Counted from the stretch's first letter, positions 27,825 to 37,179 are shown. The stretch: DNA of 64,000 nucleotides from Desulfoluna sp. (GCF_030145185.1 NZ_JAQYWB010000024.1:1-64000); one strand, 5' to 3'. The notes: generated by a model not told the origin, from the letters alone. Numbers and translations are program-made.

Positions 27825-28859
27825 ATGAACTGGAAAGAAATACTCAAAAAATCGGTGGTATCAGCGGAAGAGTTGGAAGGAATGCCTGGGGTTGACGTGG
27901 ACGAGGCCAATCGGGTCGCAGAAGTCTACCCCATGCGCATCAACCCGTACTGGCTCTCTTTAATGAAGACGGCAGGCGGCCCCCTCCAGCGCCAGGCGGT
28001 GCCCTCGGCAGCAGAACTCATGGACTCCCCCCTCTTGGAAGACCCCCTCTGCGAGGAGAAGGATTCTCCGGTATTCGGCCTCACGCATCGCTACCCGGAC
28101 CGGGTGATTTTTCTGGTCTCTAACCAGTGCGCACTCTACTGCCGCCACTGCATGCGGAAACGAAAGGTGGGAAAACACCTGGGGACGGTCACCGACGCCA
28201 CCATCGAGGCAGGACTCACCTACATTGAGCAGACGCCGGCCGTCAGAGATGTTATTCTCACTGGTGGAGACCCCCTCCTCTTAGACGACGAAAAAATCGA
28301 CGCCATTTTAGCCCGACTCTCAGAGATCCCCCATGTGGAAATGATCCGCATCCACAGCAGGATCCCTGCGACCCTTCCCATGCGCGTCACCGAAGAACTT
28401 TGTGCGATGCTGAGCCAATACGAAAACCTCTGGATCAACACCCACTTCAACCATCCGGACGAGATCACCCCCGAAGCGGAAAAAGCGCTGAGGCTTTTAA
28501 ACCGCACCGGAGCGCCCCTGGGATGCCAGACGGTTTTATTAAAAGGTGTCAACGACACGCCGGCGGTCATGGCCGAGCTCATGCGCAAACTCACAAAAAA
28601 TCGGGTCCGGCCCTACTACATCCACCACGGAGACGCCGTCAAAGGCACCGGCCACTTCCGCACGACCATCGAAACGGGCCTGGCCGTGGTCAAGGGCCTT
28701 CGCGGCCACCTCTCTGGGCTCTGCGTGCCTGCCTATGTCATCGATCTCCCCGGCGGGGGCGGAAAAATCCCTCTTCTGCCGGAATCCATTCTCGCCCGGG
28801 ACGAAGAAAAACTCACCGTTCGAGGCTACGACGGCAAGACCTACACCTACCCCCTGTAA
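27825..28859 (+). CDS. KamA-family radical SAM protein (lysine 2,3-aminomutase-like)
   Basis: A 344-residue member of the lysine 2,3-aminomutase/EpmB family with the cluster motif CALYCRHCMRKR (CX3CX2C, about 103-114), ILTGGDPLLL and the PLP region near the C-terminus (VIDLPGGGGKIPL). The length is closer to EpmB than to the catabolic aminomutase, but no elongation factor P gene is nearby, so the substrate cannot be decided. It is a single gene with a repeat copy before it and one after it. Confidence 0.82.
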   Translation: MNWKEILKKSVVSAEELEGMPGVDVDEANRVAEVYPMRINPYWLSLMKTAGGPLQRQAVPSAAELMDSPLLEDPLCEEKDSPVFGLTHRYPDRVIFLVSNQCALYCRHCMRKRKVGKHLGTVTDATIEAGLTYIEQTPAVRDVILTGGDPLLLDDEKIDAILARLSEIPHVEMIRIHSRIPATLPMRVTEELCAMLSQYENLWINTHFNHPDEITPEAEKALRLLNRTGAPLGCQTVLLKGVNDTPAVMAELMRKLTKNRVRPYYIHHGDAVKGTGHFRTTIETGLAVVKGLRGHLSGLCVPAYVIDLPGGGGKIPLLPESILARDEEKLTVRGYDGKTYTYPL

Positions 28860-28937
28860 GAACGCCCGATTCAACGGAAACTGTTGAATCAGGCGTTTAA
28901 AGCAGGCCATAGCCCATGGCTTTATTTTCGTTCTTTT

Positions 28938-29000
28938 GTAACTATTCAGCGTCCAAAAAGCCTCCGGCAGGGCCGCCGGAGGTATAAGCTGAATAGTTAC
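28938..29000. repeat. MITE-like element A, minimal copy
   Basis: Perfect 13-bp terminal inverted repeats GTAACTATTCAGC / GCTGAATAGTTAC enclose only 37 bases, which hold AAAAAGCCTCCGGC-AGGGC-CGCCGGAGG. It looks like an internally deleted form of element B at 37363-37602. Confidence 0.85.
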
Positions 29001-29161
29001 ATATCATTCTACCCTTTTCGCCCCACCCTCCCTGTGAAATTCTTGTCACACAACGACGGCTCATACATCCCGCGCAAGGTATAAATACCAAGACAGGTGG
29101 AGGACCTTGCAGCAGGCGTCCTCGGTGGACGCCATGCCAACCCAAATACGGAGAACAGGCG

Positions 29162-29743
29162 ATGAACATCTTGAGACGTATCCGTGGAACAGCAGTGCTA
29201 TTGCTTATCGGATCCATAGCCCTGACCGGATGTGCGAAACCAGGGCAAACAAACGAAGAAGCGCCACACAGTACCTATCAGAAGCTCCCGAGTCATGAAG
29301 AGGCGATGGGGGGCCACCACGACGCCGAACCTCTCAGCCATGCGGAAGACCCACACATGCAGCACATGCAAGAGGTCAAAATCTGGTTACAAAAAGAACT
29401 GGGCCATACATACGATCTGCCGCTTCCCCCGGCCACGAACGAGCAGCTCACGGCCGGCAGAAAAATCTATCTGCAGTCATGCGCCCCTTGCCATGGGGAA
29501 AAAGGCAGGGGCGACGGTCCGGTCTCCGAGTCTCTTGAGCAAAAACCATCCGATTTCACAGCCACAAAACACACGAAATTTTACTCTGAGCAAGGACGCC
29601 TTCATATCATCAAAAAAGGAATTGAAGGCACCCCCATGGCTGGCTGGGAAAACGCGCTCAATGAAGCGCAGCTCCAAGGGGTCTATGCCTATATTCGCTC
29701 CCTTTCCCCCTTCGAACCTGCGGGGGCACATCATCATCACTGA
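29162..29743 (+). CDS. Lipoprotein cytochrome c
   Basis: A 193-residue periplasmic monoheme cytochrome c anchored as a lipoprotein (lipobox ALTGC). The heme site is CAPCH (about 107-111), followed by EKGRGDGP and a distal Met in GTPMAGW, the class I pattern. An N-terminal His/Met-rich stretch (EEAMGGHHDAEPLSHAED, HMQHMQ) and a natural HHHH at the C-terminus suggest metal contact. It lies beside the cus genes but on the opposite strand, so a role in copper handling is inference. Confidence 0.86.
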   Translation: MNILRRIRGTAVLLLIGSIALTGCAKPGQTNEEAPHSTYQKLPSHEEAMGGHHDAEPLSHAEDPHMQHMQEVKIWLQKELGHTYDLPLPPATNEQLTAGRKIYLQSCAPCHGEKGRGDGPVSESLEQKPSDFTATKHTKFYSEQGRLHIIKKGIEGTPMAGWENALNEAQLQGVYAYIRSLSPFEPAGAHHHH

Positions 29744-29827
29744 TGAACCAGCAGCAGGCACTCATCTCTATTTGTGGTAGAAAAGCGTGCGCAGGACGCG
29801 CCCGTTTAACACCCCGTTCCAAACACA

Positions 29828-29862
29828 AAGCCCGATTCGACACGCGTGGTCGAATCGGGCTT
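29828..29862. terminator. Strong bidirectional terminator
   Basis: A near-perfect 14-bp stem (AAGCCCGATTCGAC / GTCGAATCGGGCTT) with a 7-base loop lies between the convergent cytochrome and Met/His-rich genes. Confidence 0.85.
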
Positions 29863-29905
29863 ATAACGTGCTGCACACGTCCCAGATACCGTGCCGTCCC
29901 TGTCT

Positions 29906-30445
29906 TTATTCTGCAACGTGGGTGAATGTATCTTTCACGGTTTTCTCACCAATCTTGATCTTTACGGTCACCTTATAGTTGCCTTTTTGTTTCATATCGA
30001 CATCCGCCCCGTGCCCGCCGCCCATCCCCATGGCCATGATTTTCTTCTTTTTGCCATCGGGGCCCGTCACGAGAAAACCGACCCGGGCGTCATGGGCCAG
30101 ACTCCCATCACTTTTTTTCACGTTCACCATCAGGTGATGCGAGGCCACCTTGCCCTTCATCTTCTCCATCCCCTCCATGTTTTCCATGCGTTTCTGCATA
30201 TCAATAAGGCGATAAGTCAAGGTCACGCCATCGGTGGTATGGGTTCGGATCACCGTCTCGTCCATGTCCATGGATGTCTCCATGTCATGCCCTTTCATCT
30301 TTCCCGTGTTCATTTTCGTCTCTTGCATTTTTTTCATCTCTTTGCCTTTGCCGGAAAGATTCTCTCCATGCTGAGCAAAAGACACAGAGGAAAAACTCAC
30401 GACTAAAAGCGCCAAAAGGCCAAAAATAAAAGTATGTCGTTTCAT
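29906..30445 (-). CDS. Met/His-rich periplasmic protein of the cus operon
   Basis: A 179-residue secreted protein with a signal peptide (cleavage near SFAQH). Met and His are frequent in residues 25-100 (KMKGHDMETSMDMDET, NMEGMEKMKG) and near the end (MAMGMGGGHGADVDM). The C-terminal half looks like a small beta domain of the FixH/YtkA kind. It begins 54 bases after cusA in the same direction. In Cus systems a small periplasmic chaperone (CusF) fills this place, so a similar copper/silver carrier role is likely, although it is not a clear CusF homologue. Confidence 0.68.
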   Translation of the reverse strand: MKRHTFIFGLLALLVVSFSSVSFAQHGENLSGKGKEMKKMQETKMNTGKMKGHDMETSMDMDETVIRTHTTDGVTLTYRLIDMQKRMENMEGMEKMKGKVASHHLMVNVKKSDGSLAHDARVGFLVTGPDGKKKKIMAMGMGGGHGADVDMKQKGNYKVTVKIKIGEKTVKDTFTHVAE

Positions 30446-30492
30446 GATTTATCTTCCTTTGGTTCACGGTTGTTTGTTGTAAAAAACGGATT

Positions 30493-30526
30493 CAGGGGAT
30501 CATCCCCTGACCGGAGGCTTTTTTTT
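30493..30526 (-). repeat. Repeat module at the cusA 3' end
   Basis: A8-GCCTCCGG followed by the palindrome CAGGGGATGATCCCCTG on the minus strand. The same palindrome and GGAGGC/T-tract recur at 34168-34204. The module contains the last codons and stop of cusA. Confidence 0.75.
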
Positions 30527-33500
30527 CATCTCCCTGGCCTTCAACCCATAATAGATGGCCGGAATAATAATCAGTGTCAAAAAGGTGGAGGAGATAAGCC
30601 CCCCCACCATGGGGGCGGCGATGCGTTTCATAATCTGAGCGCCGGTTTCACTGCCCCACATCACGGGCAACAGCCCGATGAGGGTGGTGGCCACGGTCAT
30701 GAGTTTGGGGCGAACCCGGTCCACGGCCCCTTCGATAACGCCCTCATAAAGATCGGACGGAGTGTTCATGCGTCCCTCTTCCAGCCGCCTGCCATAGACT
30801 TCATTCAAATAGACCAGCATCACGACCCCGGTTTCCGACGCCAGACCGGCCAGGGCGATAAAACCCACCACCACGGCCACCGAAAGGTTGTAATCCAGCC
30901 AGTAGATCAACCAGACCCCGCCCGTAAGGGCAAAGGGAAGACTCGCCATGACAAGGGTCGCCTCAGCGAGACTTCCAAAATGGAGATAGAGAAGCACAAA
31001 AATGAGAATAAGCGTGGCAGGAACAATGAGTGTCAGAGATTTCCGCGCCTTCTCCATGTATTCAAACTGACCGGACCAGACGAGAGAATACCCGGACGGA
31101 AGCGTCATGCTGTTCTCAATAAGGGCTTTTGCCTCTTTGACATAGCTCCCGACATCCACGCCTTTCAGATCCACATAGACCCAGGCCGTGCGTCGGGCAT
31201 TTTCACTCTTAATGCCGGCCGGCCCGTTTTTAAAGGAGAGGGAGGCCAGCTGAACCAGGGGGACATGGGCCCCGGATGGGGTGGGCACCAGCACCCGGCC
31301 CAGGCTGTCGAGGTCGTTCCGGTACTCCCGGCTGTACCGCAGGTTCACCGGATAACGCTCCAGTCCCTCCACGGTCCAGGTGATGTTCCTCCCGCCAATG
31401 GCGGTCATAATGACCTTCTGCACATCATCCACCGAGAGCCCGAAACGGGCAAGGTGATCCCGGTTGATGGCGATATCCAGGTATTTTCCTCCGGCGACCC
31501 GCTCAGAATAGACCGACAGAGTCCCGTTCAAAGGCCGCAACAGCGCCTCAATCTGAGTGCCCAGGTCAGAGAGCACCGACAGATCGGTCCCCATGATCTT
31601 AATGCCCACCGGGGTCTTGATGCCCGTGGAGAGCATGTCGATGCGAGTGCGGATGGGCATGGTCCAGGCGTTGGTCAGCCCCGGGAACCGAACGGCTTCG
31701 TTCAACTCATCAGACAATTCCGTAAGGGTCATGTACCGCTCTTCCGGCAGCACCCAAGCCAGGGGCTTGCTTAAAAACGATGGCCAGTCGGAAAAAAATC
31801 GATCCACGGGCCGCTTACGCCACTCATGAAGGATCTTCCCCTCCTTCTCCTTTGGAAAAACCAGGGAAAGCGGGCGCACCAGCCCCCCCGGCCACCCATC
31901 GTAAAACCGATCCACGGTCAGCCTTTCGTGCTCCACCTTCGGCCGCAGCACGATGGTGGTCTCAATCATCGAAAGGGGGGCCGGGTCTGTGGAGGTTTCT
32001 GCCCGCCCCACCTTGCCCAGGACATGCCGCACCTCGGGAAAACGCTTGATGATCTTGTCGGTCTGCTGCAACAGCTCCCGCGCCTTGGTCACCGAGATCC
32101 CGGGCAGGGTCGTGGGCATATAAAGAAGATCCCCTTCATTCAAAGGCGGCATAAACTCGCTGCCCAGCCGTGAAAAAGGAAACCAGGTCGCGGCCAGAAT
32201 CAAAACCGCAATGGCGATTGTCAGTTTTCGCCATGACAGCACCCCATGAATCACCGGACGATAAATCCGAATTAAGAATCGGCTCAAGGGGTTCTCCTTT
32301 TCGCTCAGGATCCGCTGGGGTAAAACCATCATCACAAGCAAAAAGCCCGCGATCATCGCGCCCCAGAAACTCCAGACAGGAAGATCAACCCCAAAAGAAC
32401 GGGCCGCCAGGACCGCCAGGGGAGGAAAGACCCCCGTCAGGCCATACATCAGACGGCGACGCCTTTTGGGCTGGGCATCAAAGACGCCCTTTTCCCGAAC
32501 GAAAAAAGTCATCAACACTGGAATAACCGTCACCGCAAGCACAGAAGAAGCGGCCATGGCAAAGGTCTTCGTGTACGCCAAGGGGCGAAAAAGACGTCCC
32601 GACTGCTCCACCAGGGTGAACACAGGCAGAAAGGAGACCGTAATAATCAGAAGACTGTAAAAAAGTGCCGGCCCCACTTCCCGGGACGCATCGATAATGA
32701 TCTGCTGATGGGAGCGCGTCCCATCGTTTCTCTCCATGTGCTTGTGGGCATTTTCCACCAGCACCACCGAGGCGTCCACCATCACCCCGATGGCAATGGC
32801 AATCCCTCCTAGGCTCATGATGTTGGCGTTGATGCCGTTGAGATACATGACGGTAAAAGCGATGAGAATACCCACAGGCAGCGTGAAAATCGCCACAAAG
32901 GCCGACCGGAAGTGCAGGAGAAAAATCACGCAGATAAGCGCCACCACGGCCATCTCTTCCACCAGCTTTACCTTGAGGGTGGAGACGGCCCGCTCGATGA
33001 GCCCCGAGCGATCGTAGCCCGCTTCGATGGTGACCCCCTCGGGCAGCCCCTGCTCAAGCTCTTTGAGTCGTTTTTTTACCCGTTCGATGGTGGCCAGAGC
33101 GTTTTCGCCGTAACGCATCACCACGATGCCCCCCACCACCTCGCCTTCCCCGTTCCACTCCAGCACACCGCGCCGCAGCTCCGGACCGATCTTCACCCGG
33201 GCCACATGCTTCAACAGGATCGGGGTGCCCTTCTCATCCACACCCAATGAGACCTTTTCCAGGTCCTCCACCGAAGAGAGATAACCCAGCCCCCGCACCA
33301 TGAACTCTGTCTCCGCCATCTCCACCAGACGCCCCCCCACATCGGTGTTGGAGCGCTTAATGGCAGAACGAATCTGGTCGATGGAGAGGTTGTAGGCATT
33401 GAGACGCGAGGGATCCACCTCCACCTGATACTGCTTCACAAACCCGCCGATACTCGCCACCTCGGAGACACCGGACACCGCCGTGAGTTCATACCGCAGA

Positions 33501-33988
33501 TACCAGTCCTGAAGACTGCGAAGCTGCTGGTTGTCCAGGGCACCTGAGCTGTCCTTGAGCACATACTCATACACCCAGCCCACCCCGGTGGCGTCTGGCC
33601 CCAGTGCCGGAGTGACCCCCTCTGGAAGTCGCCCGGCCACCACGTTCAAATACTCCAGCACCCGGGACCGCGCCCAGTAAATATCCGTGCCGTCTTCAAA
33701 GATAATGTAGACAAAGGAGAGCCCGAAAAAGGAGTACCCCCGCACGGACTTGGCGTAGGGAACGCTCAACATGGCCGTGGTTAAGGGATAAGTCACCTGG
33801 TCCTCCACCACCTGGGGTGCCTGCCCGGGAACGTCCGTGTAGACGATCACCTGGACGTCAGAGAGATCCGGGATCGCATCCAGTGGCATCCGCGATATGG
33901 ACACAAGGCCCGCCACCACCACAAAAAGCGTCACCAGAATCACCAGAAACCGGTTTCGCACAGACCATATAATCAGTTTTTCTATCAT
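30500..33988 (-). CDS. cusA: Copper/silver efflux RND transporter CusA
   Basis: Inner-membrane proton-driven pump of the heavy-metal RND family, 1162 residues against about 1047 in E. coli. It has twelve core transmembrane helices, the GIAIAIGVMVDASVVLVENAHK segment (split about 391-412), ETSTDPAPLSMIETTI and MLSTGIKTPVGIKIMG, all typical of Cu/Ag members. Two insertions explain the extra length: an added hydrophobic pair (about 512-566) and a duplicated amphipathic unit (VDRFYDGWPGGLVRP at 692, VDRFFSDWPSFLSKP at 728). The last residues (KKPPVRG) are encoded by a dispersed repeat. The start at 33988 matches the family N-terminus. Confidence 0.93.
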   Translation of the reverse strand: MIEKLIIWSVRNRFLVILVTLFVVVAGLVSISRMPLDAIPDLSDVQVIVYTDVPGQAPQVVEDQVTYPLTTAMLSVPYAKSVRGYSFFGLSFVYIIFEDGTDIYWARSRVLEYLNVVAGRLPEGVTPALGPDATGVGWVYEYVLKDSSGALDNQQLRSLQDWYLRYELTAVSGVSEVASIGGFVKQYQVEVDPSRLNAYNLSIDQIRSAIKRSNTDVGGRLVEMAETEFMVRGLGYLSSVEDLEKVSLGVDEKGTPILLKHVARVKIGPELRRGVLEWNGEGEVVGGIVVMRYGENALATIERVKKRLKELEQGLPEGVTIEAGYDRSGLIERAVSTLKVKLVEEMAVVALICVIFLLHFRSAFVAIFTLPVGILIAFTVMYLNGINANIMSLGGIAIAIGVMVDASVVLVENAHKHMERNDGTRSHQQIIIDASREVGPALFYSLLIITVSFLPVFTLVEQSGRLFRPLAYTKTFAMAASSVLAVTVIPVLMTFFVREKGVFDAQPKRRRRLMYGLTGVFPPLAVLAARSFGVDLPVWSFWGAMIAGFLLVMMVLPQRILSEKENPLSRFLIRIYRPVIHGVLSWRKLTIAIAVLILAATWFPFSRLGSEFMPPLNEGDLLYMPTTLPGISVTKARELLQQTDKIIKRFPEVRHVLGKVGRAETSTDPAPLSMIETTIVLRPKVEHERLTVDRFYDGWPGGLVRPLSLVFPKEKEGKILHEWRKRPVDRFFSDWPSFLSKPLAWVLPEERYMTLTELSDELNEAVRFPGLTNAWTMPIRTRIDMLSTGIKTPVGIKIMGTDLSVLSDLGTQIEALLRPLNGTLSVYSERVAGGKYLDIAINRDHLARFGLSVDDVQKVIMTAIGGRNITWTVEGLERYPVNLRYSREYRNDLDSLGRVLVPTPSGAHVPLVQLASLSFKNGPAGIKSENARRTAWVYVDLKGVDVGSYVKEAKALIENSMTLPSGYSLVWSGQFEYMEKARKSLTLIVPATLILIFVLLYLHFGSLAEATLVMASLPFALTGGVWLIYWLDYNLSVAVVVGFIALAGLASETGVVMLVYLNEVYGRRLEEGRMNTPSDLYEGVIEGAVDRVRPKLMTVATTLIGLLPVMWGSETGAQIMKRIAAPMVGGLISSTFLTLIIIPAIYYGLKAREMKKKPPVRG

Positions 33989-34012
33989 CTTGATCCCATG
34001 CCTTCTCTGGGT

Positions 34013-34204
34013 AAAACAAGGTGGCGCCACTTTGAAAGCGGGTTTGCGAATGCGCTACGGCTGTGGGTACACTGGGCACCTCGCGTCCGCATTCGCGTGA
34101 ATGTTAAGGCTTCGCAAATGATCTCAACCCGAGGAACGAGGGGTGAGATCATTCGCAACCTGGGGTCCAGGGGATCATCCCCTGGCCGCCGGAGGCTGTT
34201 TTTT
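34013..34204 (-). repeat. Dispersed repeat, copy 4, inside the cus operon
   Basis: Read on the minus strand it starts A8-CAGCCTCCGGCGGC directly after the cusB stop and ends near the cusA start with CGCATTCGC, CCCGCTTTCAAAGTGGCGCC. It includes the CAGGGGATGATCCCCTG palindrome shared with the cusA 3' end. It separates cusB and cusA by 216 bases and could affect polarity between them. Confidence 0.8.
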
Positions 34205-35665
34205 TTACATATCTTCAAAAAAATCATCGTCCTCAGAATCCGGCCCGGTCTTGGGAGGTTTTGGGTTCTTCACCTCCATCATTTTGGCCACGGCCTCTTT
34301 GAGCTGGGACTCCGAATCGAGGAGGAACTGGCCGGAGACCACCACCTCATCGCCGGGGGCGATGCCCCTAAGGACATGAAGCCGGCCATCATCTAAGGTA
34401 ATCCCGGTGATCACCTCACGGGGGGTGAATCGGCCCTGACCGGTTCGCACAAAGACCGTCTCTTTGCTGCCGGAGTGGAGGACGGCTTCAGCGGGAATCA
34501 CCACCCCGTTTTCGCCGGTATCGGTTATCAGGCTGACGTTGGCGTACATGTCGGGTTTCAGGTAGTCGTCACGGTTGTCGAACTCCAGGCGCACGGTCAC
34601 ATCCCGGGTGCGGCCCTGCATAAAGGGATACACATAGGCCACCTTGCCGGTAAGAATTTTCCCCGGGCTGAAGGGAAGGGCCATGGAGGCTGCCTGGCCC
34701 TGACGCACCCGCCCCACCTCATATTCATAGACATGGGCTTCCACCCAGACCCGAGAGAGGTCCGAGAGGGTGTAGAGCGTGGTGCCGGCATTAAAATATC
34801 CCCCTTCCATGACGCCCTTGGTCACCACCACACCGGTGTAGGGGGAGGTCACGGTGACACTCTCAAGGGCTCGTCCCAAGCGCTCTGCCCGCCGAATTTC
34901 GGGCGCAGGCATGGCATAGTTCTGAAGCTTTCGTTTGGCCGAGGCGAGGAGCCTTCGGTGGGTCTCACTGCCCCCTTGTGCAAGCCGTGACCGCGCATTG
35001 AGGTACTCCTCCTGGGCGGCGATGAGTTCCGGGGAATACACCGTAAAAAGGGGTTCCCCGCGATTCACCTTCTGCCCTTCAAAGTTGACATGAAGGGTCT
35101 GGATCCAGCCGGAGAAACGCGGGCTCACCCGATAGGTTCGGGTCTCATCGTAGGTCACATGCCCCCAGGTATGCAGGGTGCGAGAGAGCGAGGCCTGGGC
35201 GGCCCGTTCCAGACGGACCCCCATGTTCTGCTCCATCACCGGATCGATATGAATCGCGACCCCGCCCACCAGCGCATCCTCGTACACAGGCACCAGATCC
35301 ATCCCCATGGCACTCTGGCCCGGGCCATCATAGATTTCAGACGGGTTCATCGGGGCACGCCAGTAGGCCACCACCCGTTCTGCCGGGCTTTCTGACGCGG
35401 CCGCTTCCGCGATCTTGGGGATCAAGTTCATCCCACAAACCGGGCAATCCCCAGGCTCATCCACGAGGATAAAGGGATGCATGCTGCAGGTCCAAAGCGC
35501 TTCCACCGTCTCATGGTCATGGCCGTCCCGCGTGATGGACGTCCTCTCCCCTGGTGGATGGCCCGATTTCAACACGGGCATCAACACCCCTCCGACCAGA
35601 ACGGTCACAGCCACCCCCACGCCAAGCCCCAGAAGCCACGCCATTGCATTATTTTTCAGTCTCAT
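34205..35665 (-). CDS. cusB: Copper/silver efflux periplasmic adaptor CusB
   Basis: Membrane-fusion protein of 486 residues linking CusA to CusC. An N-terminal anchor helix (about 8-30) is followed by a heavy-metal-binding segment with TCSMHPFILVDEPGDCPVC and GMNL, then the family segment YWRAPMNPSEIYDGPG. Helical hairpin, lipoyl and beta-barrel domains follow (SPRFSGWIQTLHVNFEGQKV, SPYTGVVVTKGVMEGGYF). The tail is acidic (EDDDFFEDM). Its ATG overlaps the cusC stop (ATGA). Confidence 0.94.
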   Translation of the reverse strand: MRLKNNAMAWLLGLGVGVAVTVLVGGVLMPVLKSGHPPGERTSITRDGHDHETVEALWTCSMHPFILVDEPGDCPVCGMNLIPKIAEAAASESPAERVVAYWRAPMNPSEIYDGPGQSAMGMDLVPVYEDALVGGVAIHIDPVMEQNMGVRLERAAQASLSRTLHTWGHVTYDETRTYRVSPRFSGWIQTLHVNFEGQKVNRGEPLFTVYSPELIAAQEEYLNARSRLAQGGSETHRRLLASAKRKLQNYAMPAPEIRRAERLGRALESVTVTSPYTGVVVTKGVMEGGYFNAGTTLYTLSDLSRVWVEAHVYEYEVGRVRQGQAASMALPFSPGKILTGKVAYVYPFMQGRTRDVTVRLEFDNRDDYLKPDMYANVSLITDTGENGVVIPAEAVLHSGSKETVFVRTGQGRFTPREVITGITLDDGRLHVLRGIAPGDEVVVSGQFLLDSESQLKEAVAKMMEVKNPKPPKTGPDSEDDDFFEDM

Positions 35666-37005
35666 TTCGCCACTCCCTGCGCCTCGGAACGTTTAAAAAC
35701 TCGCTCACGTGTCAACGCCTCACGATTCACAATCGATGCCACCCCGGGAAAAACATCCCCGGCAACCACCTTAAGATTCGCTTCCGCCACCAGCGCGTCC
35801 CGTAAAAACATCCTGGCCTTCAACTCCGATCTCAAGACGGCCATCACCGCATCAATCATCTGGTCAAAGGAGGCCCCCCCGACCTCATAGCGTGAAACCG
35901 AGGCTTCGGAGAGCTGCCGGGCCCTCGGGACCAGATCGTCTCTATAGAAAAGGTGGCGATCCAAGGCCGTCGCCATATCCGTGGACAAGCCCTCAATGCG
36001 ATGGGGCAGCTCCCGCTCATAGCCTTGATACCCCAATATGGCCGCGCGCTCCCCGGCCCTCCGGGATGCGATCAGACGATCCTCCCGACGGTGCTTCCAG
36101 ACCGGCACGGGAATCGAGACAGAGAGAGAAAAAAAATCATCCCGGTTGTTTCCCATGGGGTCATCCTCCCGCTGCCCGTAGGCCACTTTGATATCCACAT
36201 CCGGCATCGCCTCTTTTTCTGCCAGCGACAGCGAGATACGGCTCAAGTCGAGGGTCCTTCCAAGCATCTCAAGACGAGGATTTTCGGCATCGGCCCGGGC
36301 CACCCACTCCTGGGCCGCCCTCAGCTGCGGGAGATCCAGGCGTACTTCCGGCCTCACGACACGATAGTATTCTCTCTGCAACAATCGGTTGAGGCCAACC
36401 TCCAGGCTGCGACGACGCCCCTCCAGAAGCATCCGCTCGTCGGTCAACTGGCTCAACTCCAGCTCCCCTGCAAGGACGGCGCGCTGAACCTCACGGCCTG
36501 CGCCATACCGTGATGCAGAGGCCTCGGTGGCCTGGGTGACCAGCTCAAAAAGTTCCGTGTTCAACCTCAGGCTCTCGCCCACAAACCAGAGCTCATAATA
36601 AAGGCTGGCCACCTCACGCTGAAGGACAAGCACCTGCTCTTTTAAACGGGATTCTGCCTTCTGAGCCGACACCCGTTTGGCATCGGCGGCAAGGCTCCGC
36701 TTTCCCGGCCAGGGAAAGCGCTGGGTGATGGAGAGCTGTTTCTGGGTCATGGGCTCCTGGTCCATGGCCAACCCATCCACCGGCAGGTTGATAAGCCCCA
36801 CCCCGAGTTTCGGGTTAGGCAGGGCCCCCGCATACCCCGACGCGGCCAAGAACCCGCGGACCTCTTCCCGGGTGGCCTGGATCTCCGCATTGTTCGCCAC
36901 CGCCTCCAGAACGAGCGAAGAGAGGGACACTTCCTGGGCCATGCCCAGGCTCGGGACAAGCCCCCACACCGCCACCACCAACATGTTAAAAATAAATCGT
37001 CTCAT
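35662..37005 (-). CDS. cusC: Outer-membrane efflux protein CusC (TolC family)
   Basis: First gene of the operon, a 447-residue TolC-family channel with a signal peptide (cleavage near GMAQE). It has two outer-membrane-efflux repeats: about 25-215 (LEAVANNAEIQATREEVRG, PNPKLGVGLINLP) and 225-430 (NPRLEMLGRTLDLSRISLSLAEKE, FFSLSVSIPVPVW). It forms the exit duct for the CusBA pump. Its leader begins at a sigma-54-type promoter. Confidence 0.9.
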   Translation of the reverse strand: MRRFIFNMLVVAVWGLVPSLGMAQEVSLSSLVLEAVANNAEIQATREEVRGFLAASGYAGALPNPKLGVGLINLPVDGLAMDQEPMTQKQLSITQRFPWPGKRSLAADAKRVSAQKAESRLKEQVLVLQREVASLYYELWFVGESLRLNTELFELVTQATEASASRYGAGREVQRAVLAGELELSQLTDERMLLEGRRRSLEVGLNRLLQREYYRVVRPEVRLDLPQLRAAQEWVARADAENPRLEMLGRTLDLSRISLSLAEKEAMPDVDIKVAYGQREDDPMGNNRDDFFSLSVSIPVPVWKHRREDRLIASRRAGERAAILGYQGYERELPHRIEGLSTDMATALDRHLFYRDDLVPRARQLSEASVSRYEVGGASFDQMIDAVMAVLRSELKARMFLRDALVAEANLKVVAGDVFPGVASIVNREALTRERVFKRSEAQGVAK

Positions 37006-37080
37006 TCCCTCTGTCCCTGTGAATTAATCTAAAAATCAATGAAGCGACACGCACCACATCTGCCACCTTACCGGCCAACA

Positions 37081-37098
37081 GTGCAGCGACTGTGCCAA
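37081..37098 (-). promoter_or_regulatory. Sigma-54-type promoter of cusCBA
   Basis: Minus strand TTGGCAC-AGTCG-CTGCAC has the -24 GG and -12 GC at exact spacing. Only one -12 base departs from the TTGCA consensus. The expected start site is near 37070, giving a leader of about 65 bases to cusC. Confidence 0.75.
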
Positions 37099-37179
37099 CC
37101 GCCTGGCGGTCCTTTTATAAGACTGTTTTTTAAGGATAAAATATCTGGATAATAAATATTTGCTTCCCCACGATCCAGG

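Noticed and set aside
28938-29000. The short inverted-repeat element as a simple terminator of the kamA gene
   Set aside because: Its 13-bp ends recur at other loci with longer interiors, which fits a mobile element better; a terminator effect remains possible.
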